Below, piece after piece: positions 25,760 to 38,600 of a stretch of 64,000 nucleotides of DNA (positions are counted from its first letter, which is position 1; each line of letters opens with the position of its first letter). Source of the DNA: Fulvia fulva (taxonomy: Eukaryota; Ascomycota; Dothideomycetes; Mycosphaerellales; Mycosphaerellaceae); contig NC_063016.1 of NCBI RefSeq assembly GCF_020509005.1, forward strand, positions 1,488,001-1,552,000. The letters run 5' to 3'. The translations under genes were made by a program, and so were the position numbers. The notes under the pieces were generated by a model. That model ran no database searches and was not told the origin of the DNA. It saw nothing but the letters and a program-made list of their open reading frames with translations.

Positions 25760-25954
25760 TCAGAGGCTAACCACCATGACACTAGTGCACCCTAATGGAA
25801 GGAAAACTGAGAACTCATGGCAAGGAAGCTATTAGAGAAGGAGAGGAGGTTTTTACCTAGGAACAGGTTTCCTACCTTATGCAGCAACATATATAGATAT
25901 AAACCCGTATAGGCCGGAGGGCACCATAACAGGTAAATGAATCATCTATCCATC
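25760..25954 (+). other. LINE-1 3' UTR and tail
   Basis: This is the non-coding end of LINE-1. CpG-poor composition stops at about 25,890. The tail is atcatctatccatc, a degenerate version of the ATCT repeat that ends LINE-D. Confidence 0.6.
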
Positions 25955-25967
25955 TATATAGCGCTAA
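25955..25967. repeat. Target-site duplication, right, of the LINE-1 insertion
   Basis: An exact repeat of 20,924-20,936. Gypsy-2 sequence resumes directly after it. Confidence 0.85.
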
Positions 25968-26253
25968 GGTCGTTCTAGTCTAGAAAGTAGATGTAATAAT
26001 CTAGGTGGCTAGGTATATAGAGATTTTGTCGTACGGTATACTCGGTAATTTACGGTATATCTACGTACTAATCTTACTAAGCTAGGCTAGTAAAATTCAC
26101 GTACTACGAGCTTATATATACGAGCTCTACTAGGATAGCCTACTACTAGTACGTCGTAGTTCATCTTTACTATTCGAGTCCGTAGCTTCTAGTTATCCGG
26201 TACCTATAAGCTCTAGTTACTATACTAATTATAGACGTAGAGTATATCTCCTT

Positions 26254-26258
26254 CTACC
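26254..26258. repeat. 5-bp TSD (ctacc), left, of gypsy-1
   Basis: It is repeated at 33,474-33,478, directly outside the other LTR. A 5-bp duplication is usual for Ty3/gypsy integrase. Confidence 0.8.
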
Positions 26259-26442
26259 TATAAGGGCGCGCGTACTATAGGGTCTAAACGAGATAGTTAT
26301 TGTTCTACGAAGCTACGAAAGAGGAGCGCGAGGCGCGGCGAAGTTATAAAGTAAAGCTAAGCTACGCTAACCCGATACGGAAGGTCCGCGGTTTAGCCGG
26401 GCCGACGTAGCTATAGTAGGGGGTCGCGGGCTGCCCGTAATA
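26259..26442 (-). repeat. Gypsy-1 3' LTR (184 bp)
   Basis: It pairs with 33,290-33,473, has the same length and is flanked outside by ctacc. On the minus strand it begins with a mutated TGT (tat) and ends ...cttata, consistent with an original TG...CA. Confidence 0.9.
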
Positions 26443-26460
26443 GTACCCCCCCTCCTAAAA
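26443..26460 (-). promoter_or_regulatory. Polypurine tract of gypsy-1
   Basis: On the minus strand this reads ttttaggaggggggg and runs up to 3 nt from the 3' LTR, which is where plus-strand DNA priming takes place in LTR retrotransposons. Confidence 0.7.
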
Positions 26461-29400
26461 CACGCCTTAGTCCTCTAAGCGTTATCTACCTTATAAGGCC
26501 ACTTACCTATCGAGCTCTATAATTACGCGAACGCCTAATTATCCTCTAGTACCCTATCGTTATCCGATAATATCGTATTCGCTCTATTAAGACTATCCTC
26601 GACCGGCTTCCTTCGAGAAACATATTGCCTAGTTAGCTAGCTTGCCCTAGACCTAAGTCTGTCGTCGGCTAGCACTCGCGTATAATCCTTATAACTAAAG
26701 TTAGGTATCATTATAGGCTCTATAGGCTCTACTCGAGTATCGAATATATACGGAGTAGATTCTATTAGAGGTAAGGCTCGAGGCGACTTATTCGTAACGG
26801 TGTCTTTCGGAATGACCCTGATCGTATTAAGCCCGAGCACCTTAGTAGCTAGTAGGGACTAGTTAGATAGAGCTACGAAGCCTATAGGCGTAGACAACTC
26901 CGGCCGGTTATAGTGAAAGTCTATAATAGCGGCGGCTACGTATTTAACTATATCCTCTATAGGTTACTAGGTCTTACTATCCTCCTCGTTCTAATATCTA
27001 GCCTATTTCACCTTATACTATATATCTACCTTACGCTTATGCCCCTTCTTTACCTTGCCTACCCGCTTACGGGTGTATATATTAAGGATCTTTCCTACCT
27101 CGTATATATACGTAGGTGCTACTACTATATCGGCTACTATATCAGCCTCGGTAGTATTAGGTTCGATAGTTATCGGTAGTAGCGGCGCTAGATACTACCC
27201 TTTAAGTAGTAGGAAATCGGGGTGGTCGGCTCGTTATAGTAGTAAGGTATAGAAGCAGTTATTAAGTCCTACTAGAGCGTCTAATAGTTTTAGTCGATAA
27301 GAGAGTCTAGCCGGTATGACTTCCGTAATCTAGTAAGGGCCGGTATATCTCCTATCTAGCTTCTTAGCTAGTCGAGTCGTACGGATATTCTTAGTACTAA
27401 GATATACCTAATCACCTACCTTATAGTCTAGAGGAATGCTTCGGTAGCGGTTTGCTACTTCTACTTAGAGAGCTTATAACATTCGTATATTCTCTTAAAG
27501 GTACTTATAAAGCTCGCAAATTCGACGTATAAAGGTTTCTACTAATCGCGTATCTAGTCGCTAGAGAGTAGTTAGTCCTCCCTCCTTTCTAGCGTTTAGG
27601 TCAACTCGCTCTATAAACTTAGGGTTATAGCCTAAGGTAGCGTAGAATAGCGACATACTAGTAGTCTTAGATAGGTAATTGTTGATCGCGAACTAAGTAA
27701 GGCATAGCTATTCTACCTAGTCATCCTATGTCTTATTAGTAAATATACGAAGATACTGTTCTATTGCCTAGTTAGTACGTTCTAACTGTCTATTAGTTTC
27801 TAGGTAATACGAAGAACTTAGCTTACGATTTATACGGAGCATCTTATAGAGTTTCTTCTAGAAGGTAGTAACCTACTACTTACTACGGTCTAATATAATA
27901 GTGTTAGGAAACCTACGCCGACAGAACATATACTTAAGGAAAAGCCTTGCCGCATTCTATACTATTATTACGCTAATAGGGATCAGCTCGACTTCCTTAG
28001 TAAGCCTATTAGTAACGGTCATAATATTGTTATAGACTATACCGTTAAGAGTACTATCTAGGAGTCCGATAACGAAGTCGACTATAATATGTTTCTAAGG
28101 CCGATCTAGAACAGGAAGTGGCTATAATAATCCTAGTAGCTAGGAGTGTAGAGATTTTGTTATACGGTAGGTACGGCAATTCGCGGTATATCTACGTACG
28201 GATCTCGCTAATCTAGGCTAGTAGAATTCACGTGCTACGAGTTTATAAGTACGAGCTCGTCCTAGATAGCCTACTACTAGAGCGTTATAGTTTATCTTGA
28301 TTATCCTAGTCTATAAGGCTTAGTCATTTAGTACCTATAAGCTCTAGCCGTCGTATTGATTTCGAACATATAGTAGGTCGCTATCTACTTTATAGTATAC
28401 TAGGTGAATCTTCGCTCTCTATAGTAGTGTAGGAGTACGGTCTTTCTATAGGTCCTTAATCGCGGTACTAAGCTCGTTATCGGTTACGTATACCGTCGAC
28501 ATTCGATACTCGAGTTCGGCTTCCCGCTAACTTTTACGCGTCGCCGGTTATTTAGTAGGCGTATCTCGTTCTATAGGTATAAACTCTTTAGCTTTAGGGT
28601 TTAGCTATACTAGTTCCTCTTCTTCCGGCGTATCTTCTACTATTGCCTATAGTAAGGCGATCTTAAGGAATCGCTTAGGAGGTAGCAATATCTAATACTA
28701 ATACTAGTTCCGAGGGTCGTCTACCCCCTACGGAAGGTCCTAGCTACGTCTCGTCAGACTGTCTAGCTTTATACCTTAAAGTCCTAGACGGTATATTATC
28801 TTAAAGTTAAACTATAATAAGAACTTAGCCTAATGCGCTTGTCGCCGATTTAGCTACTTTGTCTTTATAAAGTATTCTAGGTTCTTGTAGTTAGTATAAA
28901 TCTTGACTAGCTATAAGTCCTTATTATCTACTTCGTAGGCAAGCTCGGGTCTCTATTCCTTAAAAGCCTTAATAATAGCTAATAGTTCCTTATTATAGAT
29001 TTCATAATTGCACTCCTATAGACTCAACTTCTTCGAGTAGAAGGCTATAGGATGTAGTACACTATTCTCGTTATACTACGAAAGTACGCCGGCGTTTACA
29101 AAATCTAAAGAATCTATCTCTACTACTGTTTCCCTACCTAGTATATAATGTACGAGTATACCGGCTTTGCTAAATGTAGCTTTCAAATTGTTAAAGGCTC
29201 GTTAGTAATCTAGTAACTATTGAATCCTTCTGTTCTTATAATTGCTTAGTCCGTCCGACTTGGTCAGGTTTGTAAGAGGAGTAGCTATACGCGAAAATGC
29301 TTCGATAAACCGCCTATAGAAGTTGGCAAATCTAAGGAAGGCCTAGACATCCTTTAGGTTCTTAGGAGCTTCCTATGTCTAAATATATTCGAGTTTCTCG

Positions 29401-32400
29401 GGGTCTATCTCGATGCCGTTAGGGGTTATAATTAGCCTAAGATACTTCACCTTCTATTAGTAGAATTCGCTTTTATCGATGTCTACTATAAGTCCTACAT
29501 CGCGTAGCTTAGTAAGAACCTTCCGCACGTGTTCAATGTGCTCCTCTAAGGTGTTACTAAAGATAGGTACGTTATGTAGGTAGGCCGACACAAAGTCGTC
29601 TAGGTGTTCTTATAAGACCTTGTTAATATATAATTAGAACGATACTAGTCCGTTATATAAGCCGAATGGCAATACTAGACACTCGTAGATGCCGTATCGT
29701 ATCGTAAACGCCGTTAACTACTCGTGCCCTTTAGCTATCCGTAACTTGTTAAAGGCTACTATAATGTCTAGCTTCGTAAAGTACTTCTTGCTATATATAC
29801 GGTTAAGCGTCTCTTATATTAAGGGAATCGGATACCGGTTCTTAATAGTGATCGCATTCAATCCTCTATAGTCGATATAAACACGTAGCCTACCTCTAGG
29901 CTTACGTACTACTGGTACTAGTATAGGAGACTAGCTCGTTTTTTGCCTTACTTTCCGTACCTTCCCTTTAGATGTTTGCTCGTCTAGCTATTTCTTAACT
30001 ACCTCGTTCTCCTTCTTAGCTAGGCCGTAGGGCTTACGGTATAGTAGTTCTTATAGACTATTAGGCTTAATATAAATCTTATGATCTACGCCTAGTCGGT
30101 AAGGTAGGAGTCCTTTATAATCCTTAGCTAAGAAAGCGTCCGTAATATCGTAGTATATCGGCGGCAACTTCTCCTTCGGGTTGTGATTGAACTGCTTGTT
30201 TAAGAATTGGTCTAGATTATTAGTAGCTATTATACTTAGCTTAAGCTCTCCGCCGTCGCTCTTACGCCTAGTAGGCATAATGTAGAAGTACTTAGCCCTA
30301 GGCCGGTGCGCGTATATTCCCTACGCGCGTTAAGAAACGCCCTAGTAGTCTACTTCTTTATCGTCTATGTCTTCTAGGTTATATAATAAGACGTTTAGCT
30401 CCGCCCCTCCTACTATAAAGCTCGCTACTTCTCTAGTAAAGGGCTCTAGTCCGTACCGTACTAGTGCCTACTTCTTCTTCTCGCGGTAGTTTAGGGATTA
30501 TACTATTGTCGATGTCTTATTCTATAGATAGTGACTAAAGTAGTAATCCGATCTAAATGCCACCTCGCCTATCTCTTAGAAGATGTTTAGGGTATACGCT
30601 ATAAGCTACGGTAGGCCAAAGACAATATTATATTCGAGGTCGGTGACGTAGTATAATATTTACTCGTAATAATCGCTAATAACTATGTCTATAAGGGCCG
30701 CGTGTGTAATCTGCCGTGTAGTGGCCGTTCTATCTCCTAGTATTAGTCGTCGGCTTTACGTTAAAGGGATTAGGGGTATTATATATTTGCGTATAAATTT
30801 CTAGTTAAGAAAGAGAGAGGTAGAAGTAGAATCTATAAGGCCTCGAGCCTTTCTATATTATATCATTACGGGTAACACTATATAAGGGTATATAGCTAGC
30901 TATTACTTATCTAGTACGTATACTAATATCTTAAGCTCCTTACTATAGTCTATTACCGTCTCTTACATTCCGTGTCTCTTAATCTTATACTCTTTCTGTC
31001 CTAGGAAGTTCGGGTAACCGCTATCTACTACGCTTAGGTAGCGGTCGTACTATTTCCCTACTACGGATCGGCGGCTAGGGAACTGAGGTTCGCGTTCAGA
31101 TTCGGCGTAGTATTACGTAGACGCGGTAGGCGATAGTCGCTATCGTACCTATATATTAGGCATTTAGCGTTAGTCGATACGTAAGAACCTATAGGGTAGC
31201 GGTAGTACTTACTCTAATTCTTAAGGTCTTCGCGCTACTTACGGTTAAGCGTAGGTAGGTTCTATAGATATGTCGGTAGATCCTCCTTCTTCTTAGTACT
31301 AGCGTACTATAGTAGGCGCTATACTAAGGCACCTACTATACCGGTAGCGGTACTAGTAACTACGTTACCGTTATTCTAGTTATTCTAGCCGCTATTACCG
31401 TTCGAGTTACTATTACTACGGGGGCGCTCCTTCTACGGGTATAGTCGATCTGTCTCGTAGAAGCTCTCGTCTAGTATAGTATACTCCTCGATAACGTCTT
31501 ATATACTATCTAGGCGGCGGTCGACTTCGCGGTCGCCGAAGGTCTTAATAAAGTACTTACGGTTTAGTTAGTTACGGAATAGTATAAGCTCGGTCTTATC
31601 GGTCTATAATATCTAGGCGCGTAGCTTCGAGTAGCGGGTATAGAAGGCTATAAAGGTTTCGCCTTGTTCTTACTTATAGGTAGTAATGTTAACTATAGCC
31701 TTAGTTCCTTTATTACGTATACTATATTAGCGTATTATCTAATCTAATAACTCTTCTCTAGTCTTGAACTTGTTAAAGGACTACTATCTAGGCATAGGGA
31801 TCCTCGGCTTAATGCTTCGCTAAGGATCACTTTGCGTCTACCTATATACGAAGCGTAGACTATCTACCTTAGTATAGAAGGTTACTATAGTTAGCTTTAG
31901 GAGAACACTACTATACTAGCTATCGAAATTAGGGTCATTATCGTTCTTGAAGTACTTAGGGTTAGGCACACCCTTACCGATCTCTATGCCGTAAGTAAGG
32001 GTGCGGTTAATAGTAAAGAGACGTTCTAGAAGGTTAATTAGTAGTGTCTAGGTACGGGTGTTACGTATTCTCGAGTTACGACTATTGTTAGGTCCTAGTC
32101 GCGGACGGTCGTTATTACGTCCTCGGCTATTATTACTACGGTTATCTTCGTCTCTATCGTTATTACTACTACCGCTACCGCCACCTCTACTAGTAGCTTC
32201 GCGATACCTACGTAATAGCTACTCGAGTAAGGTCTCGCGTAGGCGGGAACGAGAGGGTCGGCGGCCTAAGCGGCCCCTACCTCCGTTCTATATAGTATCT
32301 CCTACCTTAAGCCGAGCCTTTAGGTCATCGACTTCTTGTTATAGGGCCTAGTTCTTCGCCTTAGTATCTTATACCTTCTTCTTCTCCTTCTCGTAGATCT

Positions 32401-33289
32401 TGCTAAACTGCTTATATAGGTTATTAGCTTCCTTATATTTCTTCTCTAGCTCTTATAACTTAGCTAGGTCGTAATCCTTCTTACTCTTAAGATCTACTAC
32501 CATTTTCTATATAACAAGCTCTTTACTTCGTAGTATCTTATAGATACGGTCGTATTCGGTATATAGCGTAGTATACAAGGTGTTCTAGAGGTCGTTAGCT
32601 CGCTCTATTATATCGAGTTATCTACCCTTAGTAATCGCCGTATTAACTACTTATAGTACGAAGTCGTAGGTGGTCTTCGGGTATTAGGATGTAAGGGTCG
32701 TAAGGTTGTCTAGGGTAACATTCTAGTATTCGGATACGGGAATATGTTCTACCTCGTCGAGTAATAGATATACCTTGTCTAGGTCGCCGCCTAGGTTCTC
32801 TTCGAGCTTGAACTCGAACAGTTCTATAAAGTCAATCTTACTACCTTCTTCTCGCTCGAAGGCCTTCTAGTAAGCTTTATTGATCTCTTGTTATAGCGCG
32901 ATACCGGTGTCTACTATAACCCGCCGGTTGTCGTCCTATGTCTAACTCTAAGGGAAAGAAGAGAGGTCGGGGAAAAGAGATATATACTACTTACTTTTGC
33001 CCTTAGGCTTAGGTAGCGGTAGTATGCCGCCGTTCGCTATTTATAAAGTCATGTTATCTAGGTTCGGGGGAGGCGTAACGGTGCCTATATCCTGACTGTC
33101 TACGAGCGCGCGACTACCTACTAATAATATCGCTACGTTACGATCTCTAGGTATCTACGTACTATACGCCTTACCGTATTCTATGTTCTAATACGACTCT
33201 ACGCGTTCTCGAGTTCTACGGTTCTATCTATTCCTATTATTACGCGTACTTACCTAGAGCCGCGATCTAGGTAGGGTAGTAGAACAAAC

Positions 33290-33473
33290 TATAAGGGCGC
33301 GCGTACTATAGGGTCCGAACGAGACAGTTATTATTCTACGAAGCTACGAAAGAGGAGCGCGAGGCGCGGCGAAGTTATAAAGTAAAGCTAAGCCGCGCTA
33401 ACCCGATACGGAAGGTCCGCGGTTTAGCCGGGCCGACGTAGCTATAGTAGGGGGTCGCGGGCTACCCGTGACA
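33290..33473 (-). repeat. Gypsy-1 5' LTR (184 bp)
   Basis: This LTR keeps the canonical TGTCACGGG start on the minus strand. The 5-bp TSD ctacc follows at 33,474-33,478. Confidence 0.9.
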
Positions 33474-35600
33474 CTACCTTATAGTATACTAGGTATACCT
33501 TCGCCTTTTAAAGAAGTAGCAGGATTGCGTTACCTTTCTATAGCATCTTAATTACTACCTTGAGCTCCTAGTCTACGGCTTACGCTATTACTATTCGATA
33601 CTCGAGTTTAGCCTCGTAATTAGCCTCTATCGTAGGCTTTAATACGGTAGTAGCTTCTACCGGTATAGCGGCTTCGGCTAGTATAAATTCTATTACTTCT
33701 AGGTTTAGCGGAGTTTCCGTCTCTTTAGTAATATCCTCTACGGTTACGCGTATAGAGTCGATCTTAAGGAATCGCTTAGGCGGTAGTAACGTCTAGTACT
33801 AATGCTAATTACGCGGATCGTCTACCCCCTACGGAAGGTCCTAGCTACGTCTCGTTAGACTATCTAGCTTTATACCTTAAACACCGGGCCTATAGACGAT
33901 ACGAAAGTTGAACTAAGAGAGGAACTTAGCCTACCTCGCCTAACGTCGATTAAGCTACTTCGTCGTTATAAAGTACTTTAGGTTCTTATAATCTATAAAC
34001 ACTTTGACCGGTTCGATAGTATTATTATCTACTTCGTAGGCCAATTTAGGCCTCTACTCTTTAAACGCCTTAATAGTAGCTAATAGCTCCTTATCGTAGA
34101 TCTTATAGTTATACTCTTATAGACTTAACCTCTTAGAGTAAAACGCTACCGGGTATAGGACGCCTTCTTCGTTATATTAGGAGAGGACGCCGGTATTAAC
34201 GAAATCCGAGGAGTCCGTCTTAACGACTATCTATCTCTCCGGTACGTAATATACTAATATACCCGCTTTGCTAAATACTACCTTTAATGCGTCAAACGCC
34301 TTCTAGTACTCTAGTATCTAATCGATTCTTCTGTTCTTATAGTTACTAGGGCTATCGGACTTGGTCAAGTTAGTTAGCGGCGATATAAGTCGCGAGAACG
34401 CTTTAATAAACCGTCTATAGGAGTTAACGAAGCCTAGGAACGCTTTTATATCCTTTAGGTTAGTTAGAGCCTCCTGGCTTTAGATATATTCTAGCTTATC
34501 GGGGTCTATTTTAATGCCTTATAGCGTGATGATTAGGCCTAGGTATTTGACTCTCTACTTATAGAATTCGTATTTATTAATATCTACGGTCAACCCGGTA
34601 TCGCGTAGTTTTATTAAAACCTTTGTTACGTACTCGATATACTCTTCGAGTATGTCGCTAAAAATCAGTATATTATCTAGGTATACCGATACGAAGTCGT
34701 TAAGGTGTTCCTATAGCACACTATTAATATATAACTAAAACAATACCGGGCCGTTATATAGACTAAACGGTAAGACTAGACATTCGTATACTCCGTACCG
34801 CGTAGCGAACGCTATTAGCTATTTATGCCTCTTAGTAATACAAAGCTTATTAAAGGCTACGACGATGTCTAGCTTCGTGAAGTACTTCTCACTATATATC
34901 CTATTAAGAGTTGCCTAGATCAAAGGTATAGGGTACCTATTCTTAATAGTTATTACATTTAGCCCTCGATAGTTAATATATACTCGGAGTCCTCCTCCTA
35001 GCTTACGTACTACTAGAATAGGAGCTAGGACTAGCTTGTCTTCTAACTAGCCTTACGGACTTTCCCTTCGCTCTCCTACTTAGTAACCTATTTCTTAACT
35101 ACTTTATTCTCTTACGGTATAAGCCTATAGAGTTTGCGGTAAGGAGGCTCTTATAGGCCGTCGGGCTTAATATAGATTTTATAGTTAATGCCCGGCCTAT
35201 AAGGCGGGAGCCCTTTATAGTCTTTAGCTAAGAACGCGTCCGTAATATAATAGTACTTAGGCGGAAGCTTCTCCTTTAGGTTGTAGTTAAATTGCTTATT
35301 TAGGAACTGATTAAGGTCGTTAGCTAATATTGCGCTTAGCTTTAACTCGCCGTTACTATCCGTTTTACTAGACTCGTTACTAGTAGGTAGAATATAGAAG
35401 TACTTGGCCCTAGGCCGGTACGTATATATCTCCTAAGCGTAACGACTGACGCCTTAATAGTCCACTTTCTTATCGTCGTCTATATATAAGGACGAGACGT
35501 TTAACTCCGCCCCTCCTACCGTAAATCCTAGCGAGTCCCCGGTAAAGGGCACTAGTCCGTATTTCGTACGTTACTAGTATTAGTAGTTTAGGAACTAAAC

Positions 35601-35614
35601 TATTATCGAAGTCT
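35601..35614. repeat. Target-site duplication, left, of LINE-D copy 2
   Basis: tattatcgaagtct is repeated at 40,623-40,636. Gypsy-2 sequence is continuous across the pair. Confidence 0.85.
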
Positions 35615-38600
35615 ATTATATCTTACGAGGATCGACCTACTTCTTAATTACCTTATTCGATCGATCTCTACGCCAAAATACGACACATTCGAAAGCTCTT
35701 ATTAAGGCTATTCTCACGATATATAAAGCAGGCCACTACCCCTAGGACTAAGGGGATTCTACCTTATTTAATCTAGATAGCTTAAAGCTCTCTTTACACT
35801 ATTTCTTTAGCTCTAAACGCCGCGGAGGTGCCTAGCTACATTAGGTAACTCCTAGGCAATAGTAGCCTAGGCTACGGTACTAACGGCGCCTACGGCCCTA
35901 TAGGCGAAGCCCCCCTAAGACAACTAGTAGTAACTTATAGAGGACGTAAAAAGTATAGAAACTAACGATTAGCTCCCTTACCGGTCTCTATAGATAATGA
36001 TCACTTAGCTACGTACGGCGCTTATACTATCGTATTACCGAGGGCAATAAGAAATAAGGACGACGTCCTAGGCGATTGGTAAGGCCACCCGGAATTAACA
36101 CCCCTATAGCTAGGTATCGGTCGCGGCATCGATACTAGGCCCCCGCCTAACGCACGATATAGTTACGATCCGTATTGTAGTAAAGGAAGACTAGGCCGAA
36201 GTTACGAAGCTATCGAATAAGGAGCTCGCCTAATAAATTAACTAACTAGGGGTGGTCGTAGTGAACTAATAGTCTAACGGCACTCTATAGATCTATACTA
36301 GCTCTGCTACTACTAGGAGGTACCTAGAGGCAAAGCTATAGTGGGCATCTAAGGTTACGGTATTAGCGAAGGTCTAAACGAAACAATTTACGATCCTAGT
36401 CTACGACATACCTAAGGAGTTTGACCTAACTAACTAGGGTTACCGACGCGCTCTCTAAGAGGACAACCCGGTCACTCTTAACTCTCCAATCCAGAAGGCG
36501 ACTTGGCTCTATAGGAAATGGCCAGAAGGCAAGAAGGCCTCGGCGCTAATAGTATAGCTACAAGACGCGAAAGCGGCGGATCTAGCGATAGAACAAGGCC
36601 TAGTCTAGCAATATAGCCTTAAGACAGTAGAAAAGCACTCCTTATCCTTTCGTGTCCTCTAATACTTCAAATGCTAACAGTATAGACACTAAACCTATAC
36701 GTGTATAAACAAGTAGGCCTGCTCGAACTATATAGGAGACTATATATCTAGGGACTATATATCGACTACGAGACGGTACGCGAACTGTCCGGGGCACTAC
36801 CTATCGTATAGTACGGAATGCCTATAGCAGAAACTAGCAAAAAACAAGGCAATCATAAACAGAACCGTCGCCCTAAGATTCTACGGCGACCGTAAGGCTA
36901 GCCTATACCGGAACTAACTAGCGGCGGTCGGGTATAAGCGCCCTAGGGCCGAGAACGATATAAAGGATACGTAACCTAGGGCGTACGGGAGGCCACGTGC
37001 CCTACTAGCTACGGCGAGGGAATCTAACTAGGCCCGGCTCCCCTTTAGTATATAGCCGATAGGCGTAGACTAGGACGTATAGGGTAGTAGGATATAGGAC
37101 GATATAGAGAAAATGATTATCGATACCGATAACTAGCCTCGATACGCTTAGTATTATCTAGTATAACGTTAACTATAGTAAGGATATAGTCTAGAACCAT
37201 TTCCTATACGAGACGGACCCGCGCGTCTACTACGTCCTTATAATCTAGGAGCTATAGATTGACCCGTACTATAAGAGACTAACGACCTATAAGTTACTAG
37301 GCTATACGACATGCCTACGAGGCGACGGTAGACCCCGTACGTGCTTCTATATCAGCAAGGATATACTAGAATCCGACTAGGAGGTAGTGTACTACGTAGA
37401 CGAAGAAGGCGGGGGCGATATTACCTCCCTCTACGTAGGTAGTACCTAGATACACAACCTATATATATAACCGCTAGCCTCGAGGTCTAGCCGCGACCTA
37501 GGGGTCTATAGACACCTAGACAGTGCGCTTAAGAGACAAGGGTACTATATCGTAGTAGGAGACTTTAATATATACTACTCTTCCTAGGAAAGCCTTATGT
37601 AGCCGCACCCTATAGCCGACGAAGTACTCGACTTAATAGCGAGTAACGTAATTGCCCTTAATACCCCGAAGGACCTAGGTACCTAGAAGAGAGGGGGACT
37701 CTAAGGCACGATCGACCTCTCCTAGATCTTAGATAGCCACTACTATACGGTAACCTACTATAGGATCGAACATAAACTCGAGGCGTCGTTAGACTATATA
37801 CTAGTTAGGACCTCTATTACGATATAGATATAACGTATACTAGCGAGAACCCCTAAGCTAAACTAGGGAAAGGCCTACTAGGCTAATATCTAGGCGTACC
37901 TCGATGACTCTAAGAGGCTAGTCTAGATCGCGTAGTAGCAATATAATAGTAAAGACGAGATAGACAAAGTAGTCTAGGGGTTAATAGACGAAATAAGAAA
38001 AGCGACCTTACTTTACGTTCCGCTTACCTAACTAACGACATAGTCTAAACTATACTAGACGCCGAAGTATACTACGGTAGTAAGAGAAGCAAGGAGAGCC
38101 CGCTAGGTATAGACGAGTAGCTATAGCGAGGAGGCCTAGAACGTATATAGGGAGGCATACTAATAGAACAAAGCTATAATACGGAGGGAGAAAGCAGTCG
38201 GCTAGAGGGCTATAGTAGAAGAAATCGCCGGTAAGCTAGCGAGGATATAGAAGCTAGCGAAATAGGCCCGATAGGACCCTATATAGGGCCCCTATCTCTC
38301 TATCCTAGCGCTATAATCGCCTAGTAGCCCGGTTAGCGACCCCGAGGCTAAGGCGCGTCTACTAGCTAGTAAGTTCTTCCCGCCCCTAGTCGAGGCTAAT
38401 CTAAGCGATATAAATAGCTCTACTCCCCTAGCCCCTAGTATCGCGGTCTAATAGACGGTGTCCGAGGGAGAAGTTGCCGCTATACTTAGGAAGTTACTAG
38501 CGAAGAAAGCCCCGGGGCCGGATAGGATCCTAAACGAGCTACTAAAGAAGTGTAGAGATCAACTAGCCCTAGTAGCTATAGCAATCTTTAACGCCTGCCT

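Larger units (their letters stand above)
20937..25954 (+). mobile_element. LINE-1, lightly mutated non-LTR retrotransposon with chimeric 5' end
   Basis: A 5-kb insertion bounded by a 13-bp TSD. The first 150 bp are RIP-mutated LINE-D sequence. From about 21,095 comes a different LINE with ORF1 (21,117-22,376) and ORF2 (22,373-25,759), a short 3' UTR and an ATC/CATC-rich tail at about 25,940-25,954. Unlike everything around it, the body is full of CpA and TpG and almost free of CpG. It must have arrived after its host gypsy was RIP-mutated, or escaped because it was single-copy. ORF1 and ORF2 overlap by 4 nt (ATGA). Confidence 0.9.
26259..33473 (-). mobile_element. Gypsy-1: complete but RIP-degraded Ty3/gypsy retrotransposon
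   Basis: A 7,215-bp minus-strand element with two 184-bp LTRs and a 5-bp TSD, inserted into gypsy-2. Gag-like and coiled regions lie at about 31,000-33,200. A Pol leader just before RT is readable at 30,051-30,278 (the segment around PPIYYDITDAF and GVDHKIYIKP is a familiar gypsy pattern). RT occupies about 29,400-30,050, with LEEHIEHVRKVL downstream of its active site near 29,550. RNase H and integrase follow towards 26,460. A polypurine tract adjoins the 3' LTR. All frames carry stops and the element is inactive. Confidence 0.9.

Noticed and set aside
32058..32351. 97-codon Leu/Arg/Ser-rich plus-strand frame
   Set aside because: It is antisense to the gag region of gypsy-1 and low-complexity.
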